Below, one piece after another: positions 1 to 11,526 of a DNA stretch of 64,000 bases; within the stretch, counting starts at the first letter, position 1, and every line of letters begins with the position of its first letter. The stretch comes from Gamsiella multidivaricata (Eukaryota > Mortierellomycota > Mortierellomycetes > Mortierellales > Mortierellaceae). The notes beneath the pieces are model-generated. The model was not told where the DNA came from and ran no database searches. It worked only from the letters and a program-made list of their open reading frames with translations. The stretch spans positions 1 through 64,000 of the forward strand of contig NW_026251753.1 of assembly GCF_025024155.1 (NCBI RefSeq), in the 5' to 3' direction. The translations under genes were made by a program, and so were the position numbers.

Positions 1-970
1 GTCTTGGAGGAGCCTTGTGCTTCCACTGGTATTTTTTCGGCGGATTCCAAAAAACGGCGTCATAATTTGGCGATACGCTCAGATCTTGGGTGACGCGGTG
101 GATCCATGCTGGCAACCGATCGATACGAGTACCATCGGGCTTGATCATGGTGATCTAAGTGATCGTGGGAAAAATAACATCAGACATGAATTAACAGGGG
201 GTGTCGTGTGCGCTTGGGTACAGCAGCGCAAATGAAAAAGATAGAACAATACCTTGATTTTGGAGTTGTGTGCGATAGGCAGTGTCCCGTCTGCATTGTT
301 GGGCAAAAAGATCTCATATACTCCAAAATCGTCCTTTTTCATGGGATGGCTCGTAGGATTCCATTGATCTATTCACGACGTTGTAATGAGAATGGCGACA
401 CGCATGTAATGACAGTCAAGGACAGTATAGAATGGCACATTGGCCATGAAAAAGTTTGGAAGACGAATGCGAACGCGATTCACAAATGACATAGCCTTGT
501 CACAATCAACCACAACAAAGCACATGAACGACAAAAGCAAGGCACGACATGGATACTAAAGTCGCCGAACAAGAAGGCCTTGGTTGCATTGGGGGCCCAC
601 TCCCTATAGGTGATTCCCTTGTCGGAAATCTGGAAGCCGAAGCGCTCGTAGCCACGCGTAAACTTTTCGTAGCCGCCTTGTTCATCGATGGCCTGTTTCC
701 ATTTTTTGTAAGCAGCATATCTATCGGAGGGGGGGAAAGGAGAGTATATCATCGAAGGTGGGCCAACAGTGCTGAGTGAGCGAGAAATGACTGTGGTTTG
801 CAGTCGCAACCAGATGTGCCCAAGGATAGAAAAAGGTACCTCTCCAGGAGATCAGGCTTGTAGGGTGCCAGCCAGGGATCCAGCTTGATCACTCCGGCGC
901 CTTCCTCGAGTGTTTCCGACGCAGGAGCATTTGCGGGTTGGTTGGGGGCCGTGTTTTTTGCTGTCGACAT
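1..970 (-). CDS. GLC3: 1,4-alpha-glucan (glycogen) branching enzyme, N-terminal part
   Basis: The enzyme transfers alpha-1,4 glucan segments to make alpha-1,6 branches in glycogen in the cytosol. Four exons are visible on the minus strand: 970-840, 720-557, 368-253 and 154 to beyond the window edge. All use GT-AG introns and the phases join cleanly. The spliced start reads [14 protein letters not shown], then [20 protein letters not shown], then [20 protein letters not shown] and [10 protein letters not shown]. This is the family's N-terminal helical region followed by the CBM48 carbohydrate-binding module (EWAP..A.. ..GDFN.W). The start at 970 gives MSTAKN with a family-typical distance to the CBM48. 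The catalytic GH13 barrel lies outside the window, so activity cannot be judged here. About 188 residues are seen. Confidence 0.95.
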
Positions 971-1373
971 GACTGGGGTGCAGGAGAAGAGTAAGTGGTA
1001 ATAAAGATTATGAGCAAACGAAAAAGTGAACGCATGTCATGGAGACGTGCATCACGACCCCAATTACTGAAGCCTCAAACGTTATTTCGCGTCATGTCTT
1101 CCCTGCTCCATCCATCATCGTATTCGATAGGCTGTATCTGTTGAAACCAAAACCACATTTATTGCTCTAGCTAGATTTATACCGCGCTTTGCAGATCTGT
1201 ACGTGCTGATTGTTCAACATCGCGCTAGACGCGTCCTTCTCGCCACAGCGTAAAGAGTTTTCTATTAAGCAATGACACAGTAACGTGGTGTTAGAGCGAT
1301 AAATCACCAGTCGCAAGAGCTATGCCATTCCTTGGAAGAGTGCCGTACGTTTAGAGAGGATGTGTTGATAAGG
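971..1373. other. intergenic: upstream of branching enzyme, downstream of armadillo gene
   Basis: No reading frame or RNA gene is recognised. The segment holds the promoter and 5' leader of the branching-enzyme gene and the 3' end of the armadillo gene, both transcribed leftward. Confidence 0.5.
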
Positions 1374-4357
1374 CTACAAGTCTAGCATATCGACAATAAA
1401 CTTTGCCATCGTCAACATCATCAGGTTGCGACCAGTAATGTCATTGGTCTCGTCGATCTCATCGATCTGCCCCTGGCTCTGTAGGAATAAGAATATAGTG
1501 CATTTCTGGATCAACTTCTTGATTGCTGTCGAAATCGTAGTTGAGCTGGCGATCAGTTGCCTCAGCCGAATGTTGCCCCCTCTAAGCAGCTCACACAGTG
1601 TAAAGAGGGCGAGGAATTCATATTGTCTGTCGCCACTTTGAAGCAAGCGAGTATAAAACCCCTGAAGACCATCGGTGGGCGCACTCCAGACCTGGATAAA
1701 GCGTTCAGAGTCCTGGATGTCCAAATGAAGGTTTCGAATCGCTCCCATGCTCATGAGCTTTACTTCTTCGTGTGGGGAACACGAGAGGCGAAGTAAGACA
1801 TCGAGCACCCCTAGTTGAAGTAGCTTCGGTCGAAGGCCATCTAACAGAGCGGGTTCGCCATGCCAACGAGAATGGTCAATGACACGCGAGTATGTGGTTG
1901 GCAAGTTCGAATATACACAACGGTCCCTGTAAACTGGCTGCCCTTACCATCTTCAGCTAATACATTAATACATACAGCCATGCCAGCCTGCGATTCCGCG
2001 CAGACGTCGAGCGCCACGTTGCAAATGCGCTCTACTAGCCCTGCTTTGAAAATTGCCTTCCGATTCTCCTCTCTCTGAATCAAGGCGTGAAGAGCCATCA
2101 TGGTGATATGCTGAACTTTCTCGCTTTTCTTCGTTAAAAGCGCAATCAAGAGTTCAAGGAATCCGGATTGAACAATAAACGAATCATTCGATGGATAGTC
2201 AGCAAGTATAGTGAGACAGGCCACAGAGGACAAAATCTGAAGCTCCGAATCCGACCTCGACATGCGGAGAAGAGGCGGAAGGGCTCTGAGACGGGCAATT
2301 TCGAGTCTGTACGTCTCATCACGGGCCATATTTGCTAGGACGCAGGCAGCTTTGGTCTGGATTTTCTCAATTGAATCCAAGAGTCCGACTAGGGTGCGAA
2401 CAAGCCCGGGAGCCGTTTGCAGAAGGATATTCCTGTTCACGCTTTCTGCTGTAAGATTTTTGAGAGCTATAGTGCAGCACTCTTGAACAACGCTATTACT
2501 GGAGCTCAATAGCCTGACTAGCACAGGCATACCGCCAGCTTTGACCAATTCTTGCATGCTCTCATCCGAACCGGTCAAGTTCGCAAGTGCCCATACCGCG
2601 TTCTTTTGAGCCCTCGGGTCGCTTGATTTAGCCAAGCGCATCAAAGGTACAATCGCACCCGATCTAGCGGCCTTCAATCTGTTATCGTCTGTAAACACGC
2701 ATGGTTAGCCGTATCACATTAGTTTGTGAAGATTCCTATCATGCAACTTTTTTGTTTGCGAGGAGGCAGTACCATATACTGTAATCTGAGCGATGCAGCT
2801 CGAAGCTATCCAATGCACATCAACGTCGGGCGACTGTACGAGGCGCGCGAGTCGTTCCAGTGCTCCAAGGCCAACTGCTAAAAGGACGTTTCGTTCGTCT
2901 AGATCCAATTCAATGTAGTGCTTGTTAGCGGCATCATGGCCACGACTATTCTTTGGAAGACATCGCCGCGCTTTGTTTTCGCGGACTGTAAGCGCCCCTG
3001 TCAATACCTTCGTAAGTGATCTTGGCTAACGCGTACAAGGCAGGTTCGTGGACATCGGTGAACTCAGATCGAAGCAAGCAGCCGACAATTGGTTTCAACA
3101 CGTCCGGACCCACGTATCCGCCGCCTATTATAGCCGTATCCATGTTATGAGATTTTACAACAAGCATTGTCCATATTTGCAGCAGACAAAAACAGCAACC
3201 AATCTTATGTTACTCAATGAGAGGACATTGATGATGCCGCGTACCTTGAACAGCCTTTCCCGCAAACATAGTCGCTGCCATCCTTTGAAAATCTCGACTA
3301 CTCGAGTATGCAAGCGTTGAAAGAGCACGCAAAGGTCCCCCTTCAAGAAAGTTGGTCTGGGGATCTAATTATAATGGCGGAGTGTTGTGTAACCTTTAGT
3401 AAGAATATGTCTCTGGATGTGGCAGCGAAAACAGGGGAGATTAAGCTCTTTTGCTAGATATTTGGCCCCTGTCTCAATACGCGCAATTGGAGATGGCATA
3501 TCCATCGAGTTACGCGAGCGAATAACCATGTGTTAGAATCGCACCGATGCCTCGATTCTTTCTTGATACCGACTCGCTGGTCGAGTAAAGCGTTGGTTTC
3601 TAGAGCTGTGGTTTGTGTGTGTTATGAGATGAAATTACTTACCTTGCATGTACACTCGCATTTTCAAGACTGCCTCGAAAAGGTTTGCCTTCAGATTTTC
3701 CTCTCCTCTCGCTGTGGTTGTGGAACCCTTTACTTCTTCTGTGGGGTGAGCAATCTCGGCCGGTGTATCGTCCACAACCCCTTGTCGGGGATCGATGTCG
3801 GCAATGGAAAGACTCTCTAAATCTGGCATCGATGGACATTCCTTGGCGTCCTCAGCGGCATCATCCGCCCCCAGTGGAACTGAAAAGGGACAAGGATGTT
3901 CGCGTCATTACCGATGCAGAATACTTGAGAGCAATCATTTACGATAGAGCGGCTATCGAGCGCGGTTGATGGAGGCATACCTGCGGATTCGTTCCTTTGC
4001 GCATGGTCCGCGACCACTACTTCAAGAATGACCCCTGGGTGATGGCTAATTCTCTCAGGCAGGATTCTACCACGCAAGGATAAGAGGAGGGTGTTAGTAT
4101 GGCATAGGTAGTTATTTTGATGCCGAGAATTGTACTGAAGCAACTTACTCCTGGAAATTTTCGTCTGCCAAGAACGAAACCACTAAGGAGCCGTTCCGCA
4201 CGTACTTGGCATTCTCAAATACTCGCTGGATATCTCTCCAGAGAATAATTTGCTGCCCGGTCGTTTTATCGTAACGAGAACTGATTTCGATTGGGTTCGG
4301 TGGTGGCGTCCCTGGAGGAAAGGAAGCCCGAAACGACTGAGATGGATTGTTAGTCAT
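1374..4357 (-). CDS. armadillo-repeat protein with conserved N-terminal module (Vac8/ARM-like)
   Basis: Ten exons on the minus strand: 4357-4149, 4066-3981, 3879-3643, 3599-3570, 3468-3394, 3364-3245, 3124-3008, 2985-2773, 2688-1948 and 1840-1374. They total 2295 nt and encode 764 residues, with every phase consistent. Residues from about 330 onward are tandem armadillo repeats, with typical phrases such as NAVWALANLTGSDE, CTIALKNLT, AACVLANMARDE and LMSMGAIRNL. These form a protein-interaction superhelix. The N-terminal 100 residues (SRYDKTTGQQIILWRDIQ, then SLVVSFLADENFQE and ERISHHPGVILEVVV) are a compact non-ARM domain I cannot assign. A low-complexity acidic linker follows. No N-myristoylation glycine is present (it starts MTNNPSQS), so it is not a simple Vac8 orthologue. 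A scaffold role is inferred from the fold. Exon 4 is only 30 nt. Function is unknown. Confidence 0.85.
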
Positions 4358-4981
4358 TGTTGCTTGTGATAGGAAAGAGAAAAGGAGAACGAGAAGGAGC
4401 AATAGAAACTGAAAAAGCTGCATCTTTTATCGGGGAACACAGTCGAGAAGCATGGGCAATGGCGAAGGCGTGTGCTTATGGAAAATGGCGAAGGCGTATG
4501 CTTCTCCCTGCTTGTCTCATGCTGTACTGTTGTTGTTGTTTTTGCACAACATTGGAAATATACCACCATTCATTGCAGCATGGTCGAAAAATAGCACAGC
4601 AATTTGCAGGGGCAGAGGCAGACCTGTTTCAAAAGAACATTATCTAGTATTTCACGCTGCTAATGTTTTTTGTGGTTGTTGTTTCTCGGCCGGAGATGGG
4701 ATGCAAGATCTCACCTCCGCATTGTTTTTTGCCCTCGCCATTGTTGTCAATGTTTCAATAACAACTTCGGATTTTATTGTTTCTGTGCATTGAGCACGCT
4801 GCCACGAAATACAAAAAATAAAAATGAAAACAGCTGCATTGCTGTGGGATGAAGATCATAAAGTGTATGCAAATCGAGTTTGTGAAAGCAAGGCCCGTTA
4901 TCGTTCGTTCCGCGAAAACGAAGGACTTTGGTGACCAAACGTCTCACGGCGGCCAATGCTTTGCTGAGCCGTGAATCTCCG
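4358..4981. other. intergenic: promoter side of armadillo gene and 3' side of NBR1-like gene
   Basis: This 624-bp gap lies between two leftward genes. It contains several short frames without domain character and T/G-rich tracts around 4520-4560 and 4670-4690. I see no RNA gene. Confidence 0.5.
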
Positions 4982-7331
4982 TTACATATCGCCCTCCGTA
5001 TCTACAACTACAAAGTCATCGTCAGAATCCTCTTCATTCTCCTCAACAGTCTCGTCCTTCTTTTCCTCAGCTTGCTCAACAGCAGCAGATGTAGTCATCG
5101 CTTCAATTTGCGTCGGCTCTTCAACAACAATACTATTCAAAAAAGAGTGGTATTAATATTCGCCGCAGCAATGTCCATGCAGGTCTTTTAAAACAATGTT
5201 GCACATGCTGGCACCTACTCGCACCAAACGCGCTGACCAAAAAGTTCACCAGATGGCGAGACCAAACGCCAGTATCTATGTTCAAGGATAAATAGCACAG
5301 ATAAATGTCAGCTCAACGTGCCATGTTAATTAACACTGATTAATTCACGAAAACAAATGCACTTACGAGATGTAGCGTCCAGGGAAGGAGGGGACCTTGA
5401 GATTAGCAGAAACACAGAGAGACTCTGCAACGCCAATAGCATCAACCTTCACCTCAGGACTCTTACAGTCGTTATCGTCTTCGGAAAACATCCTGTCCCC
5501 ACCGACAAACTGAAACACAGTTCCTTCGGGCCACTCTGCAGGTCCGGGGTTAGCAAGCTCCCAAATCTTCATGAAAGATGCTCCAGCCTGGACCACAGTA
5601 CCGTCCTTGTGGGTGATATCCTTTACGAACACTGCATTCAAGGCCACTTCAGATGCTCTAGAACACGACAGACATAATGTAGCATTGTACTAGGTAAACG
5701 ACATGGAATTAAAATGTTAGGGTACACATGCCAACTCGTCACGTACTTTGATACAGTGTCCTGGGAAGAGGTCTGCGAGATGGCGTCCTGCCTAGGCTTG
5801 CATAATGCAGCCATGGGACACTTCTGGCCGGTCTGTTGCGGATGGTGGCACACAGCCTGGCCCCAGCCCTTCTTGTACAACTGCGGCAGCAGTGGAGTTG
5901 GTGTAGTCATGCTAGAAGAGATTGGCCTGCGAATCTTGAGCATGATATGGCTAGGATCATGGACAGCTTCAGGCAGCGCCTCACAGTTGCCACAAAGATC
6001 GTAATCAGCGCAGTTGCCGCACTGGACAGAATCAAATAAAATATGCAGTTTGTCAGTCCATCTACCAAAGATTCAGATACTTTGTTTTAGGTGCGCCAAC
6101 CAACCAAGAAGAACCGCCTTTATGCATACCTTGTAACGGACGCCATAGATGTCGTTGTCGCAGCCATCACACACCACACCATAGTGGGGCGTCTGGTCGA
6201 CCTTGACCTGGATCTGTCCATGGTAGGCAATTGGAATGAAGGTGTGACCCTTATGCTGAGTCTTGGCCAAGGGCAGACATCCCTGACACAGGTCATAGTC
6301 AGGGCACTGGAAGCACTTGTGTCGCACACCAACAATTGAATTCAAGCACAGATCGCAAGAGGCATGGTGCTGCATAGCGTGTTGACCAAACTGGCGGGAT
6401 GGTGTGGTGCTGCCTCTCTCGGTCATTTCCACATATTTCTCAATAGGTTTGAAAGTGTGGCAGGGATGCCGCAGACCAGCGACTTTATGGCAGTTTTGAC
6501 ACAGGTCATAATTGTCACAGTCTTGACACTTCCAGCGGGTGCCGCGGACAGTGTTCAGGCAGTTGTCACAGTAGACATTCGGATGGACGGATTCTTGTAG
6601 GTAAAAAGAGCAAAGAACATCAACACCAAAAATGGAAGACAAAGATAAGAGCGAGGATATGGCGATAATAGATTGACACCTTACCGCTGGTTTGTTTGTC
6701 ATCTGAGCAGCTCCTGTTACATTGGGCGGTGCCGGTATCGTTGTGTCGGTTCTCCAGAGAGAGGTCCTTCAAGGATCTTTTGGCAGCGAGGACGTCGTCC
6801 GCCTTGGCGCTTGCCACTTCTGTTGATTAAAAATGTTTCCGGGTCGCATTGAGCCAATTGGGCGTTAGATCTTGCTGCTTTCAAAGTTCAACAACGTTTG
6901 GTCGTTTGGTAAGGCTGCAGTGGCCATGTGTTACCTCGCTCATAGGGTTCCACGTCGAGACGAACGACCATGACGGAAGGACTTGGCTGCGCTTGCTTAC
7001 TGAAACTCGCAATGGCCTCGAGGACATCTGCATCCTTGTTGATGGTCTTGCGAACACCATTATGGTCCTCGTACGAGATGGCCATATTGGTTTGGTTGAA
7101 CAGTGAACAAATCTAGTAGGGGCAGAATAATTTTTTTCCACATGTTTAATATTTGTACAAAGCAAATTGAGTATTATCCAGCCAGGCATGGACAAGACAC
7201 TGTAGTACCTTCTCATGGATGATAGTGTAGGAGAGCCGCGAGGCATCCTGGTCGAGGCGGTCGAGGTGGATGTTGGCGAGGGTGAATCGCCTAAACTCCG
7301 ACTCAAGGGTGACCTTTATAACACATAGCAT
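4982..7331 (-). CDS. NBR1: NBR1-type selective autophagy receptor (PB1, three ZZ fingers, FW domain, C-terminal LIR)
   Basis: Eight exons: 7331-7209, 7112-6935, 6819-6685, 6593-6130, 6021-5747, 5657-5367, 5275-5219 and 5132-4982. They total 1674 nt and encode 557 residues. Residues 1-100 form a PB1 domain (IKVTLESEFRRF ... SYEDHNGVRKTINKDADV). Three ZZ zinc fingers follow: VYCDNC...CQDCDNYDLCQNC, SCDLC...CPDYDLCQGC and VVCDGC...CGNCADYDLCGNC. Residues from about 392 form the NBR1 four-tryptophan (FW) domain (FMKIWELANPGPAEWPEGT, then YWRLVSPSGELFGQRVW). The tail EEDSDDDFVVVDTEGDM has an acidic-flanked F-V-V-V, a good LC3/Atg8-interacting motif at 548-551. No UBA domain is present. Such receptors carry cargo to autophagosomes, and in fission yeast to MVBs. 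The start at 7331 is the first ATG in frame with PB1. An upstream noncoding exon cannot be excluded. It is head-to-head with PRP22. Confidence 0.92.
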
Positions 7332-7599
7332 GTTGGAGGGATAGTAGAGTATATACAAAGAAAATAAAAGAAAAATAGGGAATTGATCGAGATAGATGAT
7401 AGTGGAAACAAAAAAAGCGAGTTCAAGAGATGAAGGACGTAGGCCACCGTCCACACGGTACACCAGTCACATAATATGTTGTGTCTCGCTCTCCTTTCAG
7501 CGCCTCCAGTGTCAAGTTTGTTTAGCATATCCGCTTGCTCATCTCATCTTCCCACCTCCGTTTACTCATTTATTGCACCCTCTGTGACCTCATTCAGCT
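7332..7599. promoter_or_regulatory. shared divergent promoter, NBR1-like / PRP22
   Basis: 268 bp separate the two start codons. This must hold both promoters and 5' leaders. The left half is A/T-rich, and the half next to PRP22 is C/T-rich (around 7535-7575), as before many genes in this window. No factor site is claimed. Confidence 0.5.
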
Positions 7600-10500
7600 A
7601 TGGATCTGGAACAGTTCGAGGTTCTGGAGCTGGTCAACAAGATTCGCAATGAACTCTTGAACCACACAGGCATTGACGACAAGACTGCTGGTAGGCAACT
7701 AAAGAAAAAAAAAAAAACTTTTTTGCATCCGTTATCGAACCTGAGTTATGAATGTGAACTACCAACCTGACCCAATCGCTCTCTCGCAAACGTCTCTTCA
7801 GCCGAGTTTGTCATCAGTGTCCATGAAGAGTCTCCTGACTATACGACATTCAAGAAGAATATGCAGGAGATTGGCGAGTTCTCGGATTCGTTTGTTGGCA
7901 ACATCGATCGACTTATCAGGACCATGCATCCAAAATACAAGAAGGCGCCTGAGCCCGCAAAGGTCGACGAGACCGCTATCAAGGACGAAAAGACGCATCG
8001 CTTCCCTGGCCTTGCTTTACCCAATAACCCTGGCTGGGTAAGTGCTTATGATCTGTGGATATCCTTGTTGTTCATTGCTGCGTAAAAAGTCCACCTCTAA
8101 ATAATCTTTCCCCTGGCATTCAATCACTTTTAGACGGCAGACGACGATGAACCGAGCATTAAAAAGAAAGCTGCTGCTAACGATTTCATGTCGGAATTCG
8201 AGAATATGATCGAAAGCGCAAAAAAGGAGTCAAGGAACAGGAGCAGGAGCAGGAGTCATAGCCCCAAGCGCAGGAGAGTGCGCTCGAGGTCAAGAGACAG
8301 ACATGGTCGTGGACGTAGTCGTAGCCGCAGCAGAAGCCCTTCTCGGAGGGATGAAAGAGAACGATACGACCGATCAAGACCGTCGTTGGACGACGCCCCG
8401 GTCTTGTACAAGATCTACACTGGCAGAGTCACCAACACTAAGCCGTTCGGTGCATTTGTGACGTTGGATGGCGTTCGTGGCAAGGTCGAGGGCATGGTTC
8501 ATATTGGCATGTTGCACGCAGGTCGAGTGAACGAGGTATCGGAAGTGGTCAAGAGGAATGACACTGTCAAGGTCAAAGTCATGTCCGTGACATCTACTAG
8601 GGTGTCTCTTTCCATGAAGGATGTCGATCAGAAGACCGGCAAGGATCTCTCGCCTCATTTGCGCATCAGGACAAAAGAAGAGATGGCCCAAGATGCGGCA
8701 CGTAACCCGGACCGACCTTCCTCAACCACAGTACCCATTATTGAGGACGCCGACTCTAAGTCATCGAGGTTAAAGCGCATGTCGTCGCCTGAGCGTTTCG
8801 AACTCAAGCAGTTGATTGCGTCCGGAGTTGTGGACGCCTCAGAATACCCAGAACTCAACGAGGACTTTGGGACTGGTAACATGGAGGCCGAGGAGGAGTT
8901 AGATATCGAGCTTTGCGAAGACGAGCCATTGTTTCTGAAAGGACAGGCACGCCATGCGCTGGATCTGAGTCCCATCAAGGTTGTCAAGGCTCCCGATGGT
9001 ACTTTGAATCGTGCTGCCTTGTCGGGCGCAGCATTGGCCAAGGAACGTAAGGAAATGCGACAGTCGGAAGTGAATGCTGAGTACGATTCTGTTCCCAAGG
9101 ACATCAACAAGCCATGGCTTGATCCTATGCCAGAGCCGGGAGAGCGGAACTTTGCACAGGATCTCCGAGGAAGCGCCGCCAGCAGCAAAGCGGGACAGGT
9201 CCCGGAGTGGAAGGCCAACACCTTTGGCAAGGCAACAACATATGGTCGAATCACGGACATGAGCATACAGCAACAGCGAGAGTCGCTGCCGATCTTTGCA
9301 TTTCGTCAGGCCCTCGTGAACGCCGTCAAGCAAAACCAGATGTTGGTTGTGATTGGTGATACAGGATCAGGAAAAACGACGCAGATGGCACAATATCTTG
9401 CAGAGGAGGGCTTAATAGCAAATGGTCGCATTGGATGCACACAGCCACGTCGTGTTGCCGCCATGTCGGTCGCGAAGCGTGTTGCAGAAGAGGTGGGATG
9501 TCGATTGGGCCAAGAAGTTGGTTACACGATTCGCTTCGAGGACTGCACGAGTCCCGAGACGAAGATCAAGTTCATGACGGACGGAATGTTGATGCGAGAG
9601 TGCCTTGTGGACCCATACATGTCGCAATACTCTGTCATTATTCTGGACGAGGCTCACGAGCGTACGGTCAACACGGATGTTCTCTTTGGACTCTTGAAGC
9701 AGGCCACCAAGAAGAGGAAGGACCTGAAGATTATTGTTACTTCAGCAACTCTGGACGCCGAAAAGTTCTCGACGTACTTTTTTGCCTGTCCTATTTTTTC
9801 CATTCCCGGCCGCACCTACCCCGTCGAAGTCCTTTACACCAAGGAGCCAGAGTCCGATTATCTCGATGCCTCGTTGATCACAGTTATGCAAATCCACTTG
9901 TCCGAGCCTGCCGGAGACATCTTGCTGTTTTTGACCGGTCAGGAGGAGATCGACACCGCAGCCGAAATTTTGTACGAGCGCATGAAGGCTCTAGGACCGA
10001 TGGTGCCCGAGTTAATTATTCTTCCAGTTTACAGTGCTCTTCCTTCTGAGATGCAATCCAAGATTTTCGATCCCACCCCAGCAGGTTCGCGTAAAGTCGT
10101 TATTGCCACCAACGTCGCCGAAACCAGTATTACAATTGACGGCATCTATTATGTGATCGATCCGGGATTTGTTAAACAGAACGCTTACGATGCCAAGCTG
10201 GGAATGGACTCTTTGATCGTAACACCCATCTCTCAAGCTCAGGCCAACCAACGCAAAGGACGCGCAGGACGTACAGGACCCGGAAAATGCTACCGACTCT
10301 ATACAGAAGCCGCCTACCGAAACGAGATGCTGCCCAGTCCAGTTCCTGAAATCCAGCGCACCAATCTCGCCATGATTGTGTTGACACTGAAGGCCATGGG
10401 CATCAACGATTTGATCAACTTTGATTTTATGGACCCGCCGCCAGTACAGACGCTGTTGACTGCTTTGGAGCAGTTGTTTGCGCTCTCGGCATTGGACTCT

Positions 10501-11371
10501 GAGGGATTACTGACTCGTCTCGGCCGCAAAATGGCTGTCTTTCCAATGGAGCCACCACTTGCCAAGATGCTGATCCTGTCCACAGACCTGCACTGCTCAG
10601 AGGAAATTTTGACTATCGTATCGATGCTGAGCGTCCAGAATGTGTTTCATCGACCCAAGGATAAGCAGGCATTGGCCGACAGCAAAAAGGCCAAGTTCCA
10701 TCAACCTGAAGGAGATCATCTTACGCTTTTGACGGTCTATAACGCATGGAAGGCTTCGAAATTCTCAAATCCCTGGTGCTTTGAGAATTTTATTCAAGCG
10801 AGGAGCATGAAGCGTGCATCGGATGTTAGGAAGCAATTGCTCGGTTACATGGATCGATATAATCAGGACGTTGTCTCGTGTGGCAAAAACTATACACAGG
10901 TCAGACGGGCTCTTTGCGGAGGATATTTCCGTCACGCTGCCAAAAAGGATCCACAGGAAGGTTACAAGACCTTAGTGGAGGGCACGCCTGTGTATATCCA
11001 CCCAAGCAGTTCTCTATTCAACAAGAATCCAGAGTGGTAAGTCATCTCGTCGTATTCTCTGCGTACTTACTTTATTTGCATGAATGTTGTCGCCAGCATT
11101 TATCTTACCGTATATTCTATTACTGGTACGTAGGGTCATTTATCATGAGCTAGTTATGACGACCAAGGAGTACATGCGCGAGGTGACAGCAATTGAGCCA
11201 AAGTGGCTCACCGAGGCAGCACCAACCTTCTTCAAGGTCGCAGACGTCAATAAGATTTCCCGCCGCAAGCGTCAAGAGAGGATCGAGCCATTGTTCAACC
11301 GCTACGAGAAGCCGAACGAATGGCGTCTCAGTCGTCTCAAGACAGGAAGCCGCGTGTCGCAAACATTCTAG
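7600..11371 (+). CDS. PRP22: pre-mRNA-splicing DEAH-box ATP-dependent helicase Prp22/DHX8
   Basis: Four exons: 7600-7690, 7802-8037, 8134-11036 and 11134-11371. They encode 1155 residues, close to DHX8. The protein releases spliced mRNA from the spliceosome in the nucleus. The N terminus [19 protein letters not shown] is the DHX8 helical module. An Arg-Ser tract follows near residues 140-190. An S1 RNA-binding domain lies at about 198-272 ([18 protein letters not shown]). Then come helicase motifs [10 protein letters not shown] near 517, DEAH near 613, SAT, and [12 protein letters not shown] near 815. The C-terminal ratchet/OB region ends [20 protein letters not shown] and RVSQTF. All catalytic motifs are intact. 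It is adjacent to and divergent from the NBR1-like gene. Downstream, TrpRS starts 155 bp after the stop. Confidence 0.97.
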
Positions 11372-11526
11372 TGAACGACCAAAAGAGTCATGTTGCATAC
11401 ACACAATATACTTCTCTACTATCAGACATACACACGTGATTGGAACACCAACATATGTATAAAAAAAATGACTTTCAGGTACTTCATAAATTGTTCTCCG
11501 CACTCTTACTTTCTTCACCATTCATC

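Noticed and set aside
8655..9266. Long minus-strand frame opposite PRP22
   Set aside because: Shadow of the strongly conserved helicase coding strand; it has no domain content.
9435..10049. 204-residue plus-strand frame overlapping PRP22
   Set aside because: Out of frame with the helicase motifs; its sequence is an Arg/Ser-rich shift artefact.
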